From assembly GCF_900110555.1 (NCBI RefSeq), contig NZ_FOEE01000001.1, forward strand, positions 124,001-188,000: a stretch of DNA of 64,000 nucleotides, read 5' to 3'. Positions 49,898 through 59,990 of this stretch are shown piece by piece. Source of the stretch: Trujillonella endophytica. Its GTDB lineage: Bacteria; Actinomycetota; Actinomycetes; Mycobacteriales; Geodermatophilaceae. A program made the translations under genes and the position numbers. The notes below the pieces were generated by a model. The model saw nothing but the letters and a program-made list of their open reading frames with translations, was not told the origin of the DNA and ran no database searches. Each line of letters begins with the position of its first letter. Position 1 is the first letter of the stretch.

Positions 49898-50524
49898 GTG
49901 AAGAAGATCGCCATCGCCTCCGCCGCCATGGGCGGCGCCGCCCTCATCGCCTTCGGCGCGAGCGGCACCTTCGCCGCGTTCAGCGACAGCGAGAGCCTCC
50001 GTGGCGAGGCCGGCGCCGCCACCCTCGACCTCGTGGTCGGAGACGGCGGGGTCCCCGTCGCCGAGGAGGCGCAGAACATGGCGCCCGGGGACACGGTCAC
50101 CTTCCCCTACTTCGTGCAGAACGCCGGCGACCTCGACGGGTACTTCGGCGGGAAGATCGACCTCACCGACTACGAGCACGGCTGCTCCGGCGACGAGTGG
50201 GACGAGGGCGACACCTGTGGCGAGGCCGGTGACCCGGGTGAGTTCTCCCGCGCCGCCGTCTACAGCGTCAGCTACATCACGGGTGGGACCGCCGAGCAGT
50301 GCGAGGACGCCACCAGCGGGTCCCCGATCCTGACCGACGTCCAGATCCCGGCGGACGCTCCGAACACGCTGACCGTTCCGGCGATCGTGCCGGTCCCCGC
50401 CAACTTCAGCGTCTGTGTCGTCATCGAGGTGACGCTGCCCCACACGGTGGACAACACCGTGCAGGGTGACTCGGCTGCGCTCGACGTCCTGCTGTGGCTC
50501 GACCAGGTCTCCGCCGCGCGCTGA
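49898..50524 (+). CDS. TasA/camelysin-family secreted protein (SipW-dependent type)
   Basis: 208 residues, GTG start. The signal region GASGTFAAFSDSESLRG carries the FSDxE box after the cleavage site, as in TasA and CalY. The mature protein is acidic and beta-rich, with DYEHGCSGDEWDEGDTCGE (likely disulfide or metal-binding loop) and a late DNTVQGDSAALDVLLWLDQV. Bacillus TasA polymerises into amyloid-like biofilm fibres, so a matrix-fibre subunit is the natural reading. It lies alone, followed by a strong terminator, with its own upstream element. Confidence 0.85.
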   Translation: MKKIAIASAAMGGAALIAFGASGTFAAFSDSESLRGEAGAATLDLVVGDGGVPVAEEAQNMAPGDTVTFPYFVQNAGDLDGYFGGKIDLTDYEHGCSGDEWDEGDTCGEAGDPGEFSRAAVYSVSYITGGTAEQCEDATSGSPILTDVQIPADAPNTLTVPAIVPVPANFSVCVVIEVTLPHTVDNTVQGDSAALDVLLWLDQVSAAR

Positions 50525-50536
50525 TCTGTCGCCGCC

Positions 50537-50569
50537 GAGGGCGGTCCGGGGTCTCCCCGGGCCGCCCTC
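50537..50569 (+). terminator. Terminator of the TasA-like gene
   Basis: 15-bp stem (one G-U pair), 5' arm GAGGGCGGTCCGGGG, 3-nt loop, beginning 13 nt after the stop. An additional outer GCCGC/GCGGC pairing extends it. Confidence 0.75.
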
Positions 50570-50771
50570 GCGGCGTTCCCGCCCGGGCTGTCCGCGGGGT
50601 GCCGCGGTGTGGTGGCGAGCGCCGCGACACAGCGCGGCAGCGGCTGCGACCCGGCGGCACCGGCGGCCGCGGGTGCCGCCCGGCGAGGGCCCCCGTGTGG
50701 TCGCGGCTCGGGTCGTCGGCGACCATGACCTGTCGGGCCGCAGTGGCAGGGGACGAGCAGGGGAGCGGTGC

Positions 50772-52322
50772 GTGCAGCCGGGCCGGACCACGATCGCCGA
50801 CCGCTACGAACTGCGGTCCCTGCTGGCGACCGGCGGCATGGGCCAGGTGTGGCGGGCGCACGACACCCGCCTCGGCCGCGACGTCGCCGTGAAGGTGCTG
50901 CGCAGCGAGTACACCGGTGACCCGTCGTTCCTCGCCCGGTTCCGCGCCGAGGCCCGGCACACCGCCGTCCTGAGCCACCCGCACATCGCCACGCTGCACG
51001 ACTACGGCGAGGTCCCGGTGGGCCCCGGGTCGCCCGAGCACCTGGCCTACCTGGTCATGGAGCTCGTCGAGGGCGAGTCGCTGTCGCAGCTGCTGCGCCG
51101 CGAGGGGCGGCTGGACCCCGCCCGCACCGCCTCGGTGCTCCGGCAGACCGCCGCCGGGCTCGGGGCCGCCCACGCCCTGGGCGTCGTGCACCGCGACGTG
51201 AAGCCGGGCAACGTCCTGGTCGCCCGCGACGGCACCTGCAAGCTCACCGACTTCGGCATCGCGTCGTCGGCGGCGAGCGTGCCGCTCACCGGGACCGGCC
51301 AGATCATCGGCACCGCCCACTACCTCTCACCCGAGCAGGCGCAGGGGGCGCCGGCCACGCCCGCCAGCGACGTCTACGCCCTCGGGCTGGTCGGGTACGA
51401 GCTGCTCGCCGGACGGCGCGCCTTCGTCGCCGAGAACTCCGTGCAGGTCGCGCTGCAGCAGATCAACGAGACTCCGCCGCCCCTGCCGGCGGACGTGCCC
51501 GACGACCTCCGCGACCTCCTCGCCCGCGCGCTGGACAAGGACCCGGCCCGGCGCTTCCGGGACGGCGCCGCCTTCGCCGCCGCCGTCGACGCCCTCCTGG
51601 CCGGCCGGGCCCCGGAGGTCGCCGCGGGGGCGACGACCGCCGTCCTGCGCCCCGGCCCGAGCACCGCTCCGCCGGTGACCCGCGTGCTACCCGTCGCGGC
51701 AGCGGCGGCGGCCGCCCATCCGCCGGCCGCTCACCCCGCTCACCCCGCGCACCCGGGGCCCGTGCCCGCCGGGCCGTGGCCGGGTACCCCGCGGCCCACC
51801 CGCCGCTCGCGCCGCGGTCTCGTCGCCGGGCTGCTCGCGCTCGTGCTCCTCGCCGCCGTGGCCGTCGTCCTCGTGGTGTCCCTGTCCGGCGGGGACGACC
51901 CGGCGTCCGGCGCGGGCGGTCCGACCGCGGCCTCGTCATCGGCCGCCGATCCGACCGGTGCGCCGGACACCAGCACCCCGACGACTCCGACGTCGCAGGC
52001 GCCGCCACCGATCGAGGTGAGGGCGCAGGACCACGTCGGTCGCCCGGTCGCCGACGTCGCGGCCGACCTGACCGCCCTGGGGCTGACCGTGCAGCTGCGG
52101 CCGGTCACGACGGCGGACGCGGCCGACGGCGAGGTGCTGGCCGTCGCCCCGGTGGGCGAGCTGGCCCGCGGCGACGTCGTCACGCTGACCCACGCCGTCG
52201 CCCCGCCGCCTCCTCCGGACGACGACGGGAACGGCAACGGCAACAACGGGAACGGCAACGGCAACAGCGGGAACGGCAACGGCAACGGCAACGGGAACGG
52301 GAACGGCGGGGATGACGACTGA
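50772..52322 (+). CDS. Membrane Ser/Thr protein kinase with PASTA domain and Gly/Asn tail
   Basis: 516 residues, GTG start after GGGGAG. Hanks-type kinase: glycine loop LATGGMGQVWRA, Lys in VAVKVLRSE, HRDVKPGNV, DFGIAS and SPEQAQG. After a His/Pro/Ala-rich linker, one membrane helix (about residue 345) leads to an external part with a single PASTA-like domain (VGRPVADVAADLTALGL) and a C-terminal Gly/Asn repeat (about 30 residues). It probably senses wall or matrix material. The tail resembles that of the SipW-type protein at 46754. Confidence 0.9.
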   Translation: MQPGRTTIADRYELRSLLATGGMGQVWRAHDTRLGRDVAVKVLRSEYTGDPSFLARFRAEARHTAVLSHPHIATLHDYGEVPVGPGSPEHLAYLVMELVEGESLSQLLRREGRLDPARTASVLRQTAAGLGAAHALGVVHRDVKPGNVLVARDGTCKLTDFGIASSAASVPLTGTGQIIGTAHYLSPEQAQGAPATPASDVYALGLVGYELLAGRRAFVAENSVQVALQQINETPPPLPADVPDDLRDLLARALDKDPARRFRDGAAFAAAVDALLAGRAPEVAAGATTAVLRPGPSTAPPVTRVLPVAAAAAAAHPPAAHPAHPAHPGPVPAGPWPGTPRPTRRSRRGLVAGLLALVLLAAVAVVLVVSLSGGDDPASGAGGPTAASSSAADPTGAPDTSTPTTPTSQAPPPIEVRAQDHVGRPVADVAADLTALGLTVQLRPVTTADAADGEVLAVAPVGELARGDVVTLTHAVAPPPPPDDDGNGNGNNGNGNGNSGNGNGNGNGNGNGGDDD

Positions 52323-52782
52323 CGGCGGGAACGGCGGCACCCGTGTCCCGGTGACCCTCGGGCACTGCGCCCACGTCCGCGGCCCCTTCTTCCACGGGAC
52401 GCGGGCCGCACTCCGGGCCGGCGACGAGCTGGTCCCCGGCCACGGCTCCCACTTCCAGGAGGGCCGGGTCCTCCGTCACGTCTACTTCACCGCGCGCGTG
52501 GAGACCGCGGTCTGGGGAGCGGAGCTGGCGACGGCGCTGGCCGGCACCGGGGAGCGGGGGCGGATCTACGAGGTGGAGCCGACGGGCCCGTTCGAGGACG
52601 ACCCGAACGTCACCGACAAGCGCTTCCCGGGCAACCCCACGGAGTCCTACCGGACCCGCGCCGCGCTGCGGGTCGTCGGCGAGATCGAGGAGTGGGAGGG
52701 CCACTCCCCGGAGGTCCTGCAGGGGATGCTCGACACCCTGGCGCGGCTGCGCGCGTCCGGCGAGGACGTCATCCTCGACTGA
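52312..52782 (+). CDS. arr: NAD(+)-rifampin ADP-ribosyltransferase (Arr family)
   Basis: 156 residues, close to the family's 140-150. Typical segments are FFHGTRAAL (NAD His), VYFTARVETAVWGAELA (Tyr, Trp), IYEVEPTGPFEDDPNVTDKR (Asp, catalytic region) and FPGNPTESYRT. The start overlaps the kinase end by 11 nt, so expression may be coupled. Arr enzymes modify rifamycins; in environmental bacteria they may have other native targets. Good family match over its whole length. Confidence 0.93.
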   Translation: MTTDGGNGGTRVPVTLGHCAHVRGPFFHGTRAALRAGDELVPGHGSHFQEGRVLRHVYFTARVETAVWGAELATALAGTGERGRIYEVEPTGPFEDDPNVTDKRFPGNPTESYRTRAALRVVGEIEEWEGHSPEVLQGMLDTLARLRASGEDVILD

Positions 52783-52946
52783 GGGAGCGCCGCCCGCCGT
52801 GGGACGTTCCCGCGCCGAACGCCGTCGACCCCCGATTGCGGGTGTTCCTCGGCATAGCGGGCGCTGCACGACCCGCAATGCCCGGGCAACACCGGCAATG
52901 CCGGCGCGGGCGACCGGCAACGCCCCCCGCGCCGAGCCGGAAGGGC

Positions 52947-53690
52947 TCAGCCGCCGAGCGCGTAGCGCGTGAACAGGACGCCGTCGGACTCCAGCAGCTG
53001 CGTCAGCCGCGGCCGCGCCGGCTCCGCGAGCGCCCACGGCAGCAGCCGCGACTCGCCGCCGACCAGCGCGGGCGCGATGGTCAGGTCCAGCTCGTCGACG
53101 CACCCCGCCGCCAGGGCCGCGGCGAACAGCGCAGGCCCGCCCTCGCAGAGGACCTGCTCCAGCCCGCGCTCGGCCAGCCGGTCCAGCGCCAGCGGCAGGT
53201 CCACCTCGTCCTCCCCGCAGACCAGCACGGTCACGCCGACGTCGGCGAGGGCCGCGCGCCGGCCGGCATCCGAGGCCGCGCACGTGACCAGGAACGTGGA
53301 GTCGACGGCCAGCCGGTCGCCCGGGGCCAGCGACACCTGCCGCGAGACCACCGCGATCGGCGCCGTCGCCGGGCGCCCCAGCGCGGTGCGCAGCGCGCCC
53401 ACCGCGGAGTCCGCGGCCACCGGCCGGTAGCCCTCCGCGGTCGCCGTCCCGGCGCCGACGAGCACGACGTCGGCCAGGGCGCGCAGCGTGCGGAACACCC
53501 GCTTGTCGCCGGGGGAGCCCAGCCCCCCGCTGCGGCCCTCGATCGCGATCGCACCGTCGAGCGAGCCGACGAAGTTCACCCGCATCGCCCGGCCGGCGGG
53601 GAGCCGGTAGGCGTCGGCGAGGGCGGCGTCGGAGGCGAGGTCGGAGGCCGTGTCGGAGCCGGGGTCGGGGACCGGCAGGAGGCGGCGCAC
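52947..53690 (-). CDS. RibD C-terminal / pyrimidine reductase family protein
   Basis: 247 residues, GTG 53690. DHFR-fold: MRVNFVGSLDGAIAIEGRSG, VVLVGAGTATAEGY, LEQVLCEGGPALFAAAL, and ELDLTIAPALVGGES. It resembles the reductase domain of riboflavin synthesis but is a stand-alone protein with an N-terminal extension of about 35 residues. It begins 1 bp after the treZ stop, so it ends the trehalose operon, though a link to trehalose is not evident. Confidence 0.87.
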   Translation of the reverse strand: MRRLLPVPDPGSDTASDLASDAALADAYRLPAGRAMRVNFVGSLDGAIAIEGRSGGLGSPGDKRVFRTLRALADVVLVGAGTATAEGYRPVAADSAVGALRTALGRPATAPIAVVSRQVSLAPGDRLAVDSTFLVTCAASDAGRRAALADVGVTVLVCGEDEVDLPLALDRLAERGLEQVLCEGGPALFAAALAAGCVDELDLTIAPALVGGESRLLPWALAEPARPRLTQLLESDGVLFTRYALGG

Positions 53691-53691
53691 G

Positions 53692-55446
53692 TCAGGTCGT
53701 GGTGAGCACGGCGGCGCTCTCGGCCGGCAGCGTCACGGTCTCGGCGTCCAGCCCGGGCAGCTCACCGGTCGCGAACAGGACCTCGCCCGCCGGCCGGTCC
53801 AGGTCGATCTCCTGCGCGCGTTCGGCGAGGTTGACCACCACCCGCAGCGTCCCGCGGTGCACGACCAGCCACCGGTCGGCGTCGTCCCAGCTGACCGCCG
53901 TGGCCGACAGGTCGGCGTCGACCAGTTCGGGGTGCGCGCGGCGCAGGGCCAGCAGGGCCCGGTGCACCGCGAGCAGGCGTTCGTGCGGCTCGCGGTCGAG
54001 CTCGCTCCAGTCCAGTTTCGAGCGGGCGAACGTCTCGGGGTCCTGCGGATCGGGGACCACCGCGGCGTCCCACCCGTGCTCGGCGAACTCGCCGATGCGC
54101 CCCTCGGCCGTGGCCCGGCCGAGCTCCGGCTCGGGATGGCTGGTGAAGAACTGCCATGGGGTCGCCGCGCCCCACTCCTCGCCCATGAACAGCATCGGCG
54201 TGAAGGGGCTGGTGAGCGTGATGGTCGCGCCCACGGCGAGCAGGGCGGGGGAGAGCGACGCCGAGATCCGGTCGCCCACCGCGCGGTTGCCGATCTGGTC
54301 GTGGTCCTGCAGGTAGGCGAGGAACTTCCAGCCGGGCAGCGCCGCGGTGTCCACCGGCCGGCCGTGGTGCCGGCGGCGGAAGCTCGACCAGGCGCCGTCG
54401 TGGAAGAACGCGCCGGTCAGCACCTTCGCCAGGCCGGCCAGCCCGGCCTCGGCGAAGTCGCCGTAGTAGCCCTGGCCCTCGCCGGTCAGCGTCGCGTGCA
54501 GCGCGTGGTGGAAGTCGTCGCTCCACTGGGCGGTCAGCCCCAGGCCGCCGGCCACCCGCGGCGTCACCATCCGCGGGTCGTTGAGGTCGCTCTCGGCGAT
54601 CAGCGTCAGCGGTCGGCCGACGGCCACCGACAGCTTGTCCACCTCCTGCGCCATCTCCTCGAGCACGTGGGTCGCGCGCTCGTCGACCAGCGCGTGGACG
54701 GCGTCCAGCCGCAGCCCGTCGACGTGCAGATCGCGCAGCCACATGAGCGCGTTGTCGATGATGTAGCGGCGCACCTCGTCGGAGTCGGGCCCCGACAGGT
54801 TGATCGAGTTGCCCCACGTGTTGGCGCCGCCCTCGGCGAAGACGGGGAAGAACAGCGGCAGGTAGTTCCCCGAGGGGCCCAGGTGGTTGTAGACGACGTC
54901 CTGGATCACGCCGAGCCCGCGCTGATGGCACGCGTCGACGAACCGCTGGTAGCCCGCCGGGCCGCCGTACTCCTCCTGGACCGCATACCAGGCGACGCCG
55001 TCGTAGCCCCAGTTGTGCGTGCCGTTGAAGCCGTTGACGGGCAGCAGCTCCACGAAGTCCACGCCCAGGTCGACCAGGTGGTCCAGCCGGGCGACGGCGG
55101 CGTCGAGCGTGCCCTCGGGGGTGAACGTGCCCACGTGCAGCTCGTAGACGACGCCGCCGGCGAGCGGGCGCCCGGTCCACGCGCCGTCGGCCCACGCGTG
55201 GGACGAGGGGACGTAGCGCCGGGAGAGCCCGTGCACGCCCGCGGGCTGGCGGTGCGAGCGCGGGTCCGGCCGGGGCGTGCCGTCGTCGTCCAGCAGGAAG
55301 CCGTAGTCGGCCTCCGGCGCCGCCGCCACCGTCGCGCGCCACCAGCCGTCGTCGTCGCGCTGCATGTCGTGCACGGCGCCGTCGACCTGGACGCGCACCC
55401 GCGAGGGGATCGGCGCCCAGACGGCGAACTCGACGGGCTCGGACAT
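53692..55446 (-). CDS. treZ: Malto-oligosyltrehalose trehalohydrolase
   Basis: 584 residues; ATG 55446 has GGAGG upstream, better than an earlier in-frame ATG at 55488. GH13 features: [49 protein letters not shown] (nucleophile Asp), LIAESDLND (acid Glu) and [15 protein letters not shown]. An N-terminal CBM48/beta-sandwich precedes the barrel. It releases trehalose from the TreY product. Confidence 0.95.
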   Translation of the reverse strand: MSEPVEFAVWAPIPSRVRVQVDGAVHDMQRDDDGWWRATVAAAPEADYGFLLDDDGTPRPDPRSHRQPAGVHGLSRRYVPSSHAWADGAWTGRPLAGGVVYELHVGTFTPEGTLDAAVARLDHLVDLGVDFVELLPVNGFNGTHNWGYDGVAWYAVQEEYGGPAGYQRFVDACHQRGLGVIQDVVYNHLGPSGNYLPLFFPVFAEGGANTWGNSINLSGPDSDEVRRYIIDNALMWLRDLHVDGLRLDAVHALVDERATHVLEEMAQEVDKLSVAVGRPLTLIAESDLNDPRMVTPRVAGGLGLTAQWSDDFHHALHATLTGEGQGYYGDFAEAGLAGLAKVLTGAFFHDGAWSSFRRRHHGRPVDTAALPGWKFLAYLQDHDQIGNRAVGDRISASLSPALLAVGATITLTSPFTPMLFMGEEWGAATPWQFFTSHPEPELGRATAEGRIGEFAEHGWDAAVVPDPQDPETFARSKLDWSELDREPHERLLAVHRALLALRRAHPELVDADLSATAVSWDDADRWLVVHRGTLRVVVNLAERAQEIDLDRPAGEVLFATGELPGLDAETVTLPAESAAVLTTT

Positions 55447-55506
55447 GCGGGCGCCTCCAGCGGCGGGGTCGGTCGTCGTGGTGATCATGCCGGTTCGGCG
55501 GTGGTG

Positions 55507-57888
55507 TCAGGCGCGGACGAGCAGGGCGACCGGCAGGCGGGCGAGCAGGCTGTCGGCGGGGAGGCCGCCCGCGTCGGAGACCAGCCGCTCGCCGGTGAGC
55601 AGGTCCCGCCAGGCGCCCGTGGGCAGCGCGAGGGCGGTGTCCCCCCAGCCGGAGGCGGCGAGCGCGACCGGCAGCCGGGTCGCCACGGCGACGGCCCCGC
55701 CCCGGTCGAAGGCGACCAGGTGCTGCGCGGCCGGGCCGGTCGCGGTCACCGGCGCGTACCCGGTGAACAGCTCGGGGGAGTCGCGCCGGGCCCGCAGCGC
55801 GCGGGAGACGACCAGGAGCTTGGCCGCACCGGTCTCGTCGACCTCCGGGATCCAGCCCTCGTCCAGCCGCGCCAGCAGCCGGCGGCGGAGGTCGTAGTCG
55901 ACCGGACGCCGGTTGTCCGGGTCCACGAGCGAGTGGTCCCACAGCTCGGTGCCCTGGTAGACGTCCGGGACGCCGGGCATGGTCAGCTGGAGGAGCTTCT
56001 GCGCCAGGGAGTTCGACCAGCCGGCGCCGGCGATGCGCGCGACGAACGCGTCGAGCTCCGCCCGGGTGCGCTCGTCGTCGAACGCCGCGTCGACCATCGA
56101 CCGCAGCCGGCCCTCGAACTCCTCGTCCTGGTCGGTCCAGGTGGTGGACAGCCCGGCCTCCCGCGCCGCCTTCTCCGCGAACGCGTGCGCCCGCTCCCGC
56201 GACAGCGGCCAGGCCCCCACCAGGTTCTGCCACACCAGGTGCGCCAGCGGCCGGTCGGGGAGCGGATGGCGCGCCAGCAGCCCGCGCACGAGGCCGGCCC
56301 AGTCGGTCGGCAGCTCGGCCAGGACGGCGAGCCGCGCCCGGACGTCCTCGCTGCGCTTGGTGTCGTGCGTGGACAGCGTCGTCATCGCCTGCGGCTTGAC
56401 CTCCTGCCGCCGGGCCTGCGCCGCGTGGAACTCCTCGACGGTGGTGCCGAACCGGGAGGGATCGCCGCCCACCTCGTTGAGCATCACGAACCGGGCCCAC
56501 CGGTAGTAGGCGCTGTCCTCGACGCCCTTGGCCATGACCGGCCCGCTGGTCTGCTCGAACCGGGTGGCCGCCTCGGTGCCCGCCGTGGCCAGCACCGGGT
56601 GCAGCGCGTCGAGGGCGGCGGTGAGGTCCGGCCGCCGGTCGCGCACGGCGGCGACGGTGGCGTCCAGGTGCTGGCGGCCGTCGGGCAGGTAGCTGCGGTA
56701 GACGTCGAAGGAGGCGAGCAGCTCGGCCAGCGCCTCGGTCCGCTGCTCGGCGTCGATGCCGGGCAGCTCCCCGACGACGCGCACCAGCCGGGCCACCTCC
56801 GAGCCGAGGATGCCGTCGGTGACCTCGCGCTTGCAGTCGTGCACGAGCCGGGCGTAGTCGACCGGCGCCCCGGTCAGCTCGGTGTCCAGCGCGGTCATCG
56901 CCGCCTCGCCGGCCGGGTCGACCAGCACCTGGTCGACCTCGGTCAGGGCGTCGTAGCCGGTGGTGCCGGCGGTGGCCCAGCCCTCGGGCAGGTCCTCGCC
57001 GGGCTCGAGGATCTTCTCCACGACCGTCCAGCGCCCGCCGGACAGCGCGGCCAGCCGCTCCAGGTAGCCCCGGGGGTCGGCCAGCCCGTCGGGGTGGTCG
57101 ATCCGCAGCCCGTCGACGGCGCCGTCGGCCACGAGTTCCTGCACGAGCGCGTGGGTGGCCGCGAAGACGTCCGGGTCCTCGGCGCGCAGCCCGGCGAGGG
57201 TGTTGATCGCGAAGAACCGCCGGTAGTTGAGCTCCGCGTCGGCGCGGCGCCAGTCCACCAGCTCGTAGTGCTGGCGGGCGTGCACCTCCTGCGGGGTGCC
57301 GCCCTCGGTGCCGGGCGCCAGCGGGAAGCGGTTGTCGTAGTAGCGCAGCTCGCCGTCCACCACGTCCAGCTTGTCGACGTCGTCGGCCGACCCGAGGACC
57401 GGGATCCGCACCTTTCCGCCGCCGAACTCCCAGTCGATGTCGAACGCGTCGGCATGGGCGCTGCCGCGGCCGTGCCGCAGCACGTCCCACCACCAGGGCG
57501 CCTCGGCGGGGTCGGCGATGCCCATGTGGTTGGGCACCAGGTCCAGCACCAGCCCGAGGCCGCGCTCGTGCAGGGCCGCCACGAACCGGTCGAACGCCGC
57601 CCGACCGCCGCGCGCCTCGTCGATGTGGGCGTGGTCGACGGTGTCGTAGCCGTGCGTGCTCCCCGCGGCCGAGCGCAGCAGCGGCGAGGAGTAGGCGTGG
57701 CTCACCCCCAGCGCCGCGAGGTGGTCGACGACGGCGGCCGCGTCGTCCAGCGGGAAGTCGGCGGTCACCTGCAGCCGGTAGGTCGCCGTCGGGACGGCGC
57801 GGCGGTCCCGCGGTGCCGTGTCCTGCCCCGTTGCCCCCGTTGCCCCCGTTGCCCCCGTTGCCCCCGTGGCCCCCGTGGGCTCGCTCAT
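55507..57888 (-). CDS. treY: Malto-oligosyltrehalose synthase
   Basis: 793 residues. GH13 features: [46 protein letters not shown] (nucleophile Asp), [10 protein letters not shown] (Glu) and [18 protein letters not shown]. It converts the reducing end of maltodextrin to a trehalose unit. The N-terminus has an unusual TGA repeat (residues 5-20) from a 9-bp tandem array. ATG overlaps the glgX stop (ATGA). Confidence 0.95.
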   Translation of the reverse strand: MSEPTGATGATGATGATGATGQDTAPRDRRAVPTATYRLQVTADFPLDDAAAVVDHLAALGVSHAYSSPLLRSAAGSTHGYDTVDHAHIDEARGGRAAFDRFVAALHERGLGLVLDLVPNHMGIADPAEAPWWWDVLRHGRGSAHADAFDIDWEFGGGKVRIPVLGSADDVDKLDVVDGELRYYDNRFPLAPGTEGGTPQEVHARQHYELVDWRRADAELNYRRFFAINTLAGLRAEDPDVFAATHALVQELVADGAVDGLRIDHPDGLADPRGYLERLAALSGGRWTVVEKILEPGEDLPEGWATAGTTGYDALTEVDQVLVDPAGEAAMTALDTELTGAPVDYARLVHDCKREVTDGILGSEVARLVRVVGELPGIDAEQRTEALAELLASFDVYRSYLPDGRQHLDATVAAVRDRRPDLTAALDALHPVLATAGTEAATRFEQTSGPVMAKGVEDSAYYRWARFVMLNEVGGDPSRFGTTVEEFHAAQARRQEVKPQAMTTLSTHDTKRSEDVRARLAVLAELPTDWAGLVRGLLARHPLPDRPLAHLVWQNLVGAWPLSRERAHAFAEKAAREAGLSTTWTDQDEEFEGRLRSMVDAAFDDERTRAELDAFVARIAGAGWSNSLAQKLLQLTMPGVPDVYQGTELWDHSLVDPDNRRPVDYDLRRRLLARLDEGWIPEVDETGAAKLLVVSRALRARRDSPELFTGYAPVTATGPAAQHLVAFDRGGAVAVATRLPVALAASGWGDTALALPTGAWRDLLTGERLVSDAGGLPADSLLARLPVALLVRA
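57830..57874 (-). repeat. Tandem 9-bp repeat in treY N-terminus
   Basis: Five units of GTTGCCCCC (the last GTGGCCCCC) on the plus strand, coding Gly-Ala-Thr repeats at the start of TreY; prone to copy-number change without frameshift. Confidence 0.85.
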
Positions 57889-59990
57889 GCCGCGGCCTGG
57901 AGCACGATCGTCGCCCGTGCCTGCACGGTCACCGTCTCGCCGGCCTTCACCGCCACCGGCTCGACCTCGCCCATCTCGGCGGTGTCGATCACGACCGTCC
58001 AGCCCTCGGCGTACTCCGCCGGCGGCACGGTGTACTCGATCGGCTCGTGGTGGGCGTTGAACGCCAGGTAGAAGCAGTCGTCGACGACGTCCTCGCCGCG
58101 CTCGTCGGTCTCCCGGATGCCGTGCCCGTTGAGGTACATGGCCAGCGACTTCGCGAAGCCGACGTCCCAGTCCTCGTCCTCCATGACGTCGCCGCCGGGG
58201 GTGAACCAGGCGATGTCCTGCACCGGGTCGCCCTCCGCCCGGCGCACCGGACGGCCGTGGAAGAACCGGCGACGACGGAACGTGGGGTGCTCGGTCCGCA
58301 GCCGGGTCAGCTTCTTGGTGAACTCCAGCAGGCCGTCGTCGACCGACGACCAGTCGATCCAGGTCAGCTCCGAGTCCTGGCAGTAGCCGTTGTTGTTGCC
58401 GTTCTGCGTGCGGCCCAGCTCGTCGCCGTGCAGCAGCATCGGCACGCCCTGGCTGAGCATCAGCGTGACCAGGAAGTTGCGCTGCTGGCGGGCGCGCAGG
58501 GCGAGGATCTCGGGGTCGTCGGTGGGGCCCTCGACGCCGTGGTTCCACCCGCGGTTGTGGCTCTCGCCGTCGTTGTTGTCCTCGCCGTTGGCCTCGTTGT
58601 GCTTCTCGTTGTAGGAGACGAGGTCGCGCATCGTGAAGCCGTCGTGCGCGGTGACGAAGTTGATGCTGGCGACCGGCCGGCGGCCCGAGTGCTTGTAGAG
58701 GTCGGCCGAGCCGGAGATGCGCTCGGCGAACTCGCCGATCGTCGCGTCCTCGCCCCGCCAGAAGTCGCGCACGGTGTCGCGGTACTTGCCGTTCCACTCG
58801 GTCCACAGCGCGGGAAAGTTGCCCACCTGGTAGCCGCCGTCGCCCACGTCCCACGGCTCGGCGATGAGCTTGACCTGGCTGACCACCGGGTCCTGGTGCA
58901 CCAGGTCGAAGAACGCCGACAGCCGGTCCACCTCGTGGAACTGGCGGGCGAGGGAGGAGGCCAGGTCGAAGCGGAACCCGTCGACGTGCATCTCGGTCAC
59001 CCAGTACCGCAGCGAGTCCATGATCAGCTGCAGCGACTGCGGATGGCGGACGTTGAGCGAGTTCCCGGTGCCCGTGGTGTCCATGTAGTACTGCTCGTCG
59101 CCCTCGACGAGCCGGTAGTACGCCTGGTTGTCGATGCCCCGGAACGACAGCGTCGGGCCCATGTGGTTGCCCTCGGCCGTGTGGTTGTAGACGACGTCGA
59201 GGATGACCTCGATGCCCGCCTCGTGCAGGGCCCGGACCATGCCCTTGAACTCCTGCACCTGCTGGCCGTCGCCGTGCTGAGCGTACTCGTTGTGCGGGGC
59301 GAAGAAGCCGATGGTGTTGTAGCCCCAGTAGTTGCGCAGGCCCTTCTGGACCAGGGTGTCGTCCTGCACGAACTGGTGCACCGGCATCAGCTCGATCGCG
59401 GTCACCCCGAGCTCCTGCAGGTGCTCGATCACCGCCGGGTGGGCGATGCCGGCGTACGTGCCGCGCAGTTCCTCGGGCACCCGGGGATGGGTCATCGTCA
59501 GGCCCTTCACGTGGGCCTCGTAGATGACCGTCTTGTTGTAGGGGGTCCGCGGCGGCCGGTCCACGCCCCAGTCGAAGAACGGGTTGACGACGACGGACTT
59601 CGGCATGTGCGGAGCCGAGTCGTCGTCGTTGCGGTCACCGGAGTCGAAGCGGTAGCCGAAGCAGGCCTCGTCCCAGTCGATCGAGCCGTCGATCGCCTTG
59701 GCGTAGGGGTCCAGCAGCAGCTTGTTCGGGTTGCAGCGGTGCCCGTGCTCCGGGTCGTGCGGGCCGTACACGCGGAAGCCGTAGCGCTGGCCGGGCTGGA
59801 TGCCGGGGAGGAAGGCGTGCCAGACGTAGCCGTCCATCTCGGGGAGCCGGATCCGCTCCTCGTTGCCCGCGTCGTCGAACAGGCACAGTTCGACCTTCTC
59901 GGCGACCTCGCTGAACACGGCGAAGTTGGTGCCGGTGCCGTCGTAGGTCGCGCCCAACGGGTACGCGCTGCCGGGCCACACCTGGGTCAT
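57885..59990 (-). CDS. glgX: Glycogen debranching enzyme (GlgX/TreX type isoamylase)
   Basis: 701 residues, a full-length isoamylase-type protein: N-terminal CBM48 ([20 protein letters not shown]), then the GH13 barrel with [25 protein letters not shown] (nucleophile), [13 protein letters not shown] and [13 protein letters not shown]. It cuts alpha-1,6 branches of glycogen and feeds TreY and TreZ, whose genes follow on the same strand with overlap or short spacing. Confidence 0.95.
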   Translation of the reverse strand: MTQVWPGSAYPLGATYDGTGTNFAVFSEVAEKVELCLFDDAGNEERIRLPEMDGYVWHAFLPGIQPGQRYGFRVYGPHDPEHGHRCNPNKLLLDPYAKAIDGSIDWDEACFGYRFDSGDRNDDDSAPHMPKSVVVNPFFDWGVDRPPRTPYNKTVIYEAHVKGLTMTHPRVPEELRGTYAGIAHPAVIEHLQELGVTAIELMPVHQFVQDDTLVQKGLRNYWGYNTIGFFAPHNEYAQHGDGQQVQEFKGMVRALHEAGIEVILDVVYNHTAEGNHMGPTLSFRGIDNQAYYRLVEGDEQYYMDTTGTGNSLNVRHPQSLQLIMDSLRYWVTEMHVDGFRFDLASSLARQFHEVDRLSAFFDLVHQDPVVSQVKLIAEPWDVGDGGYQVGNFPALWTEWNGKYRDTVRDFWRGEDATIGEFAERISGSADLYKHSGRRPVASINFVTAHDGFTMRDLVSYNEKHNEANGEDNNDGESHNRGWNHGVEGPTDDPEILALRARQQRNFLVTLMLSQGVPMLLHGDELGRTQNGNNNGYCQDSELTWIDWSSVDDGLLEFTKKLTRLRTEHPTFRRRRFFHGRPVRRAEGDPVQDIAWFTPGGDVMEDEDWDVGFAKSLAMYLNGHGIRETDERGEDVVDDCFYLAFNAHHEPIEYTVPPAEYAEGWTVVIDTAEMGEVEPVAVKAGETVTVQARATIVLQAAA

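Noticed and set aside
53650-58071. Very long open frame on the plus strand opposite the trehalose genes
   Set aside because: Antisense shadow of treZ and treY caused by high GC; its composition is Arg/Gly/Val-rich nonsense without a domain, and the minus-strand genes are unmistakable.
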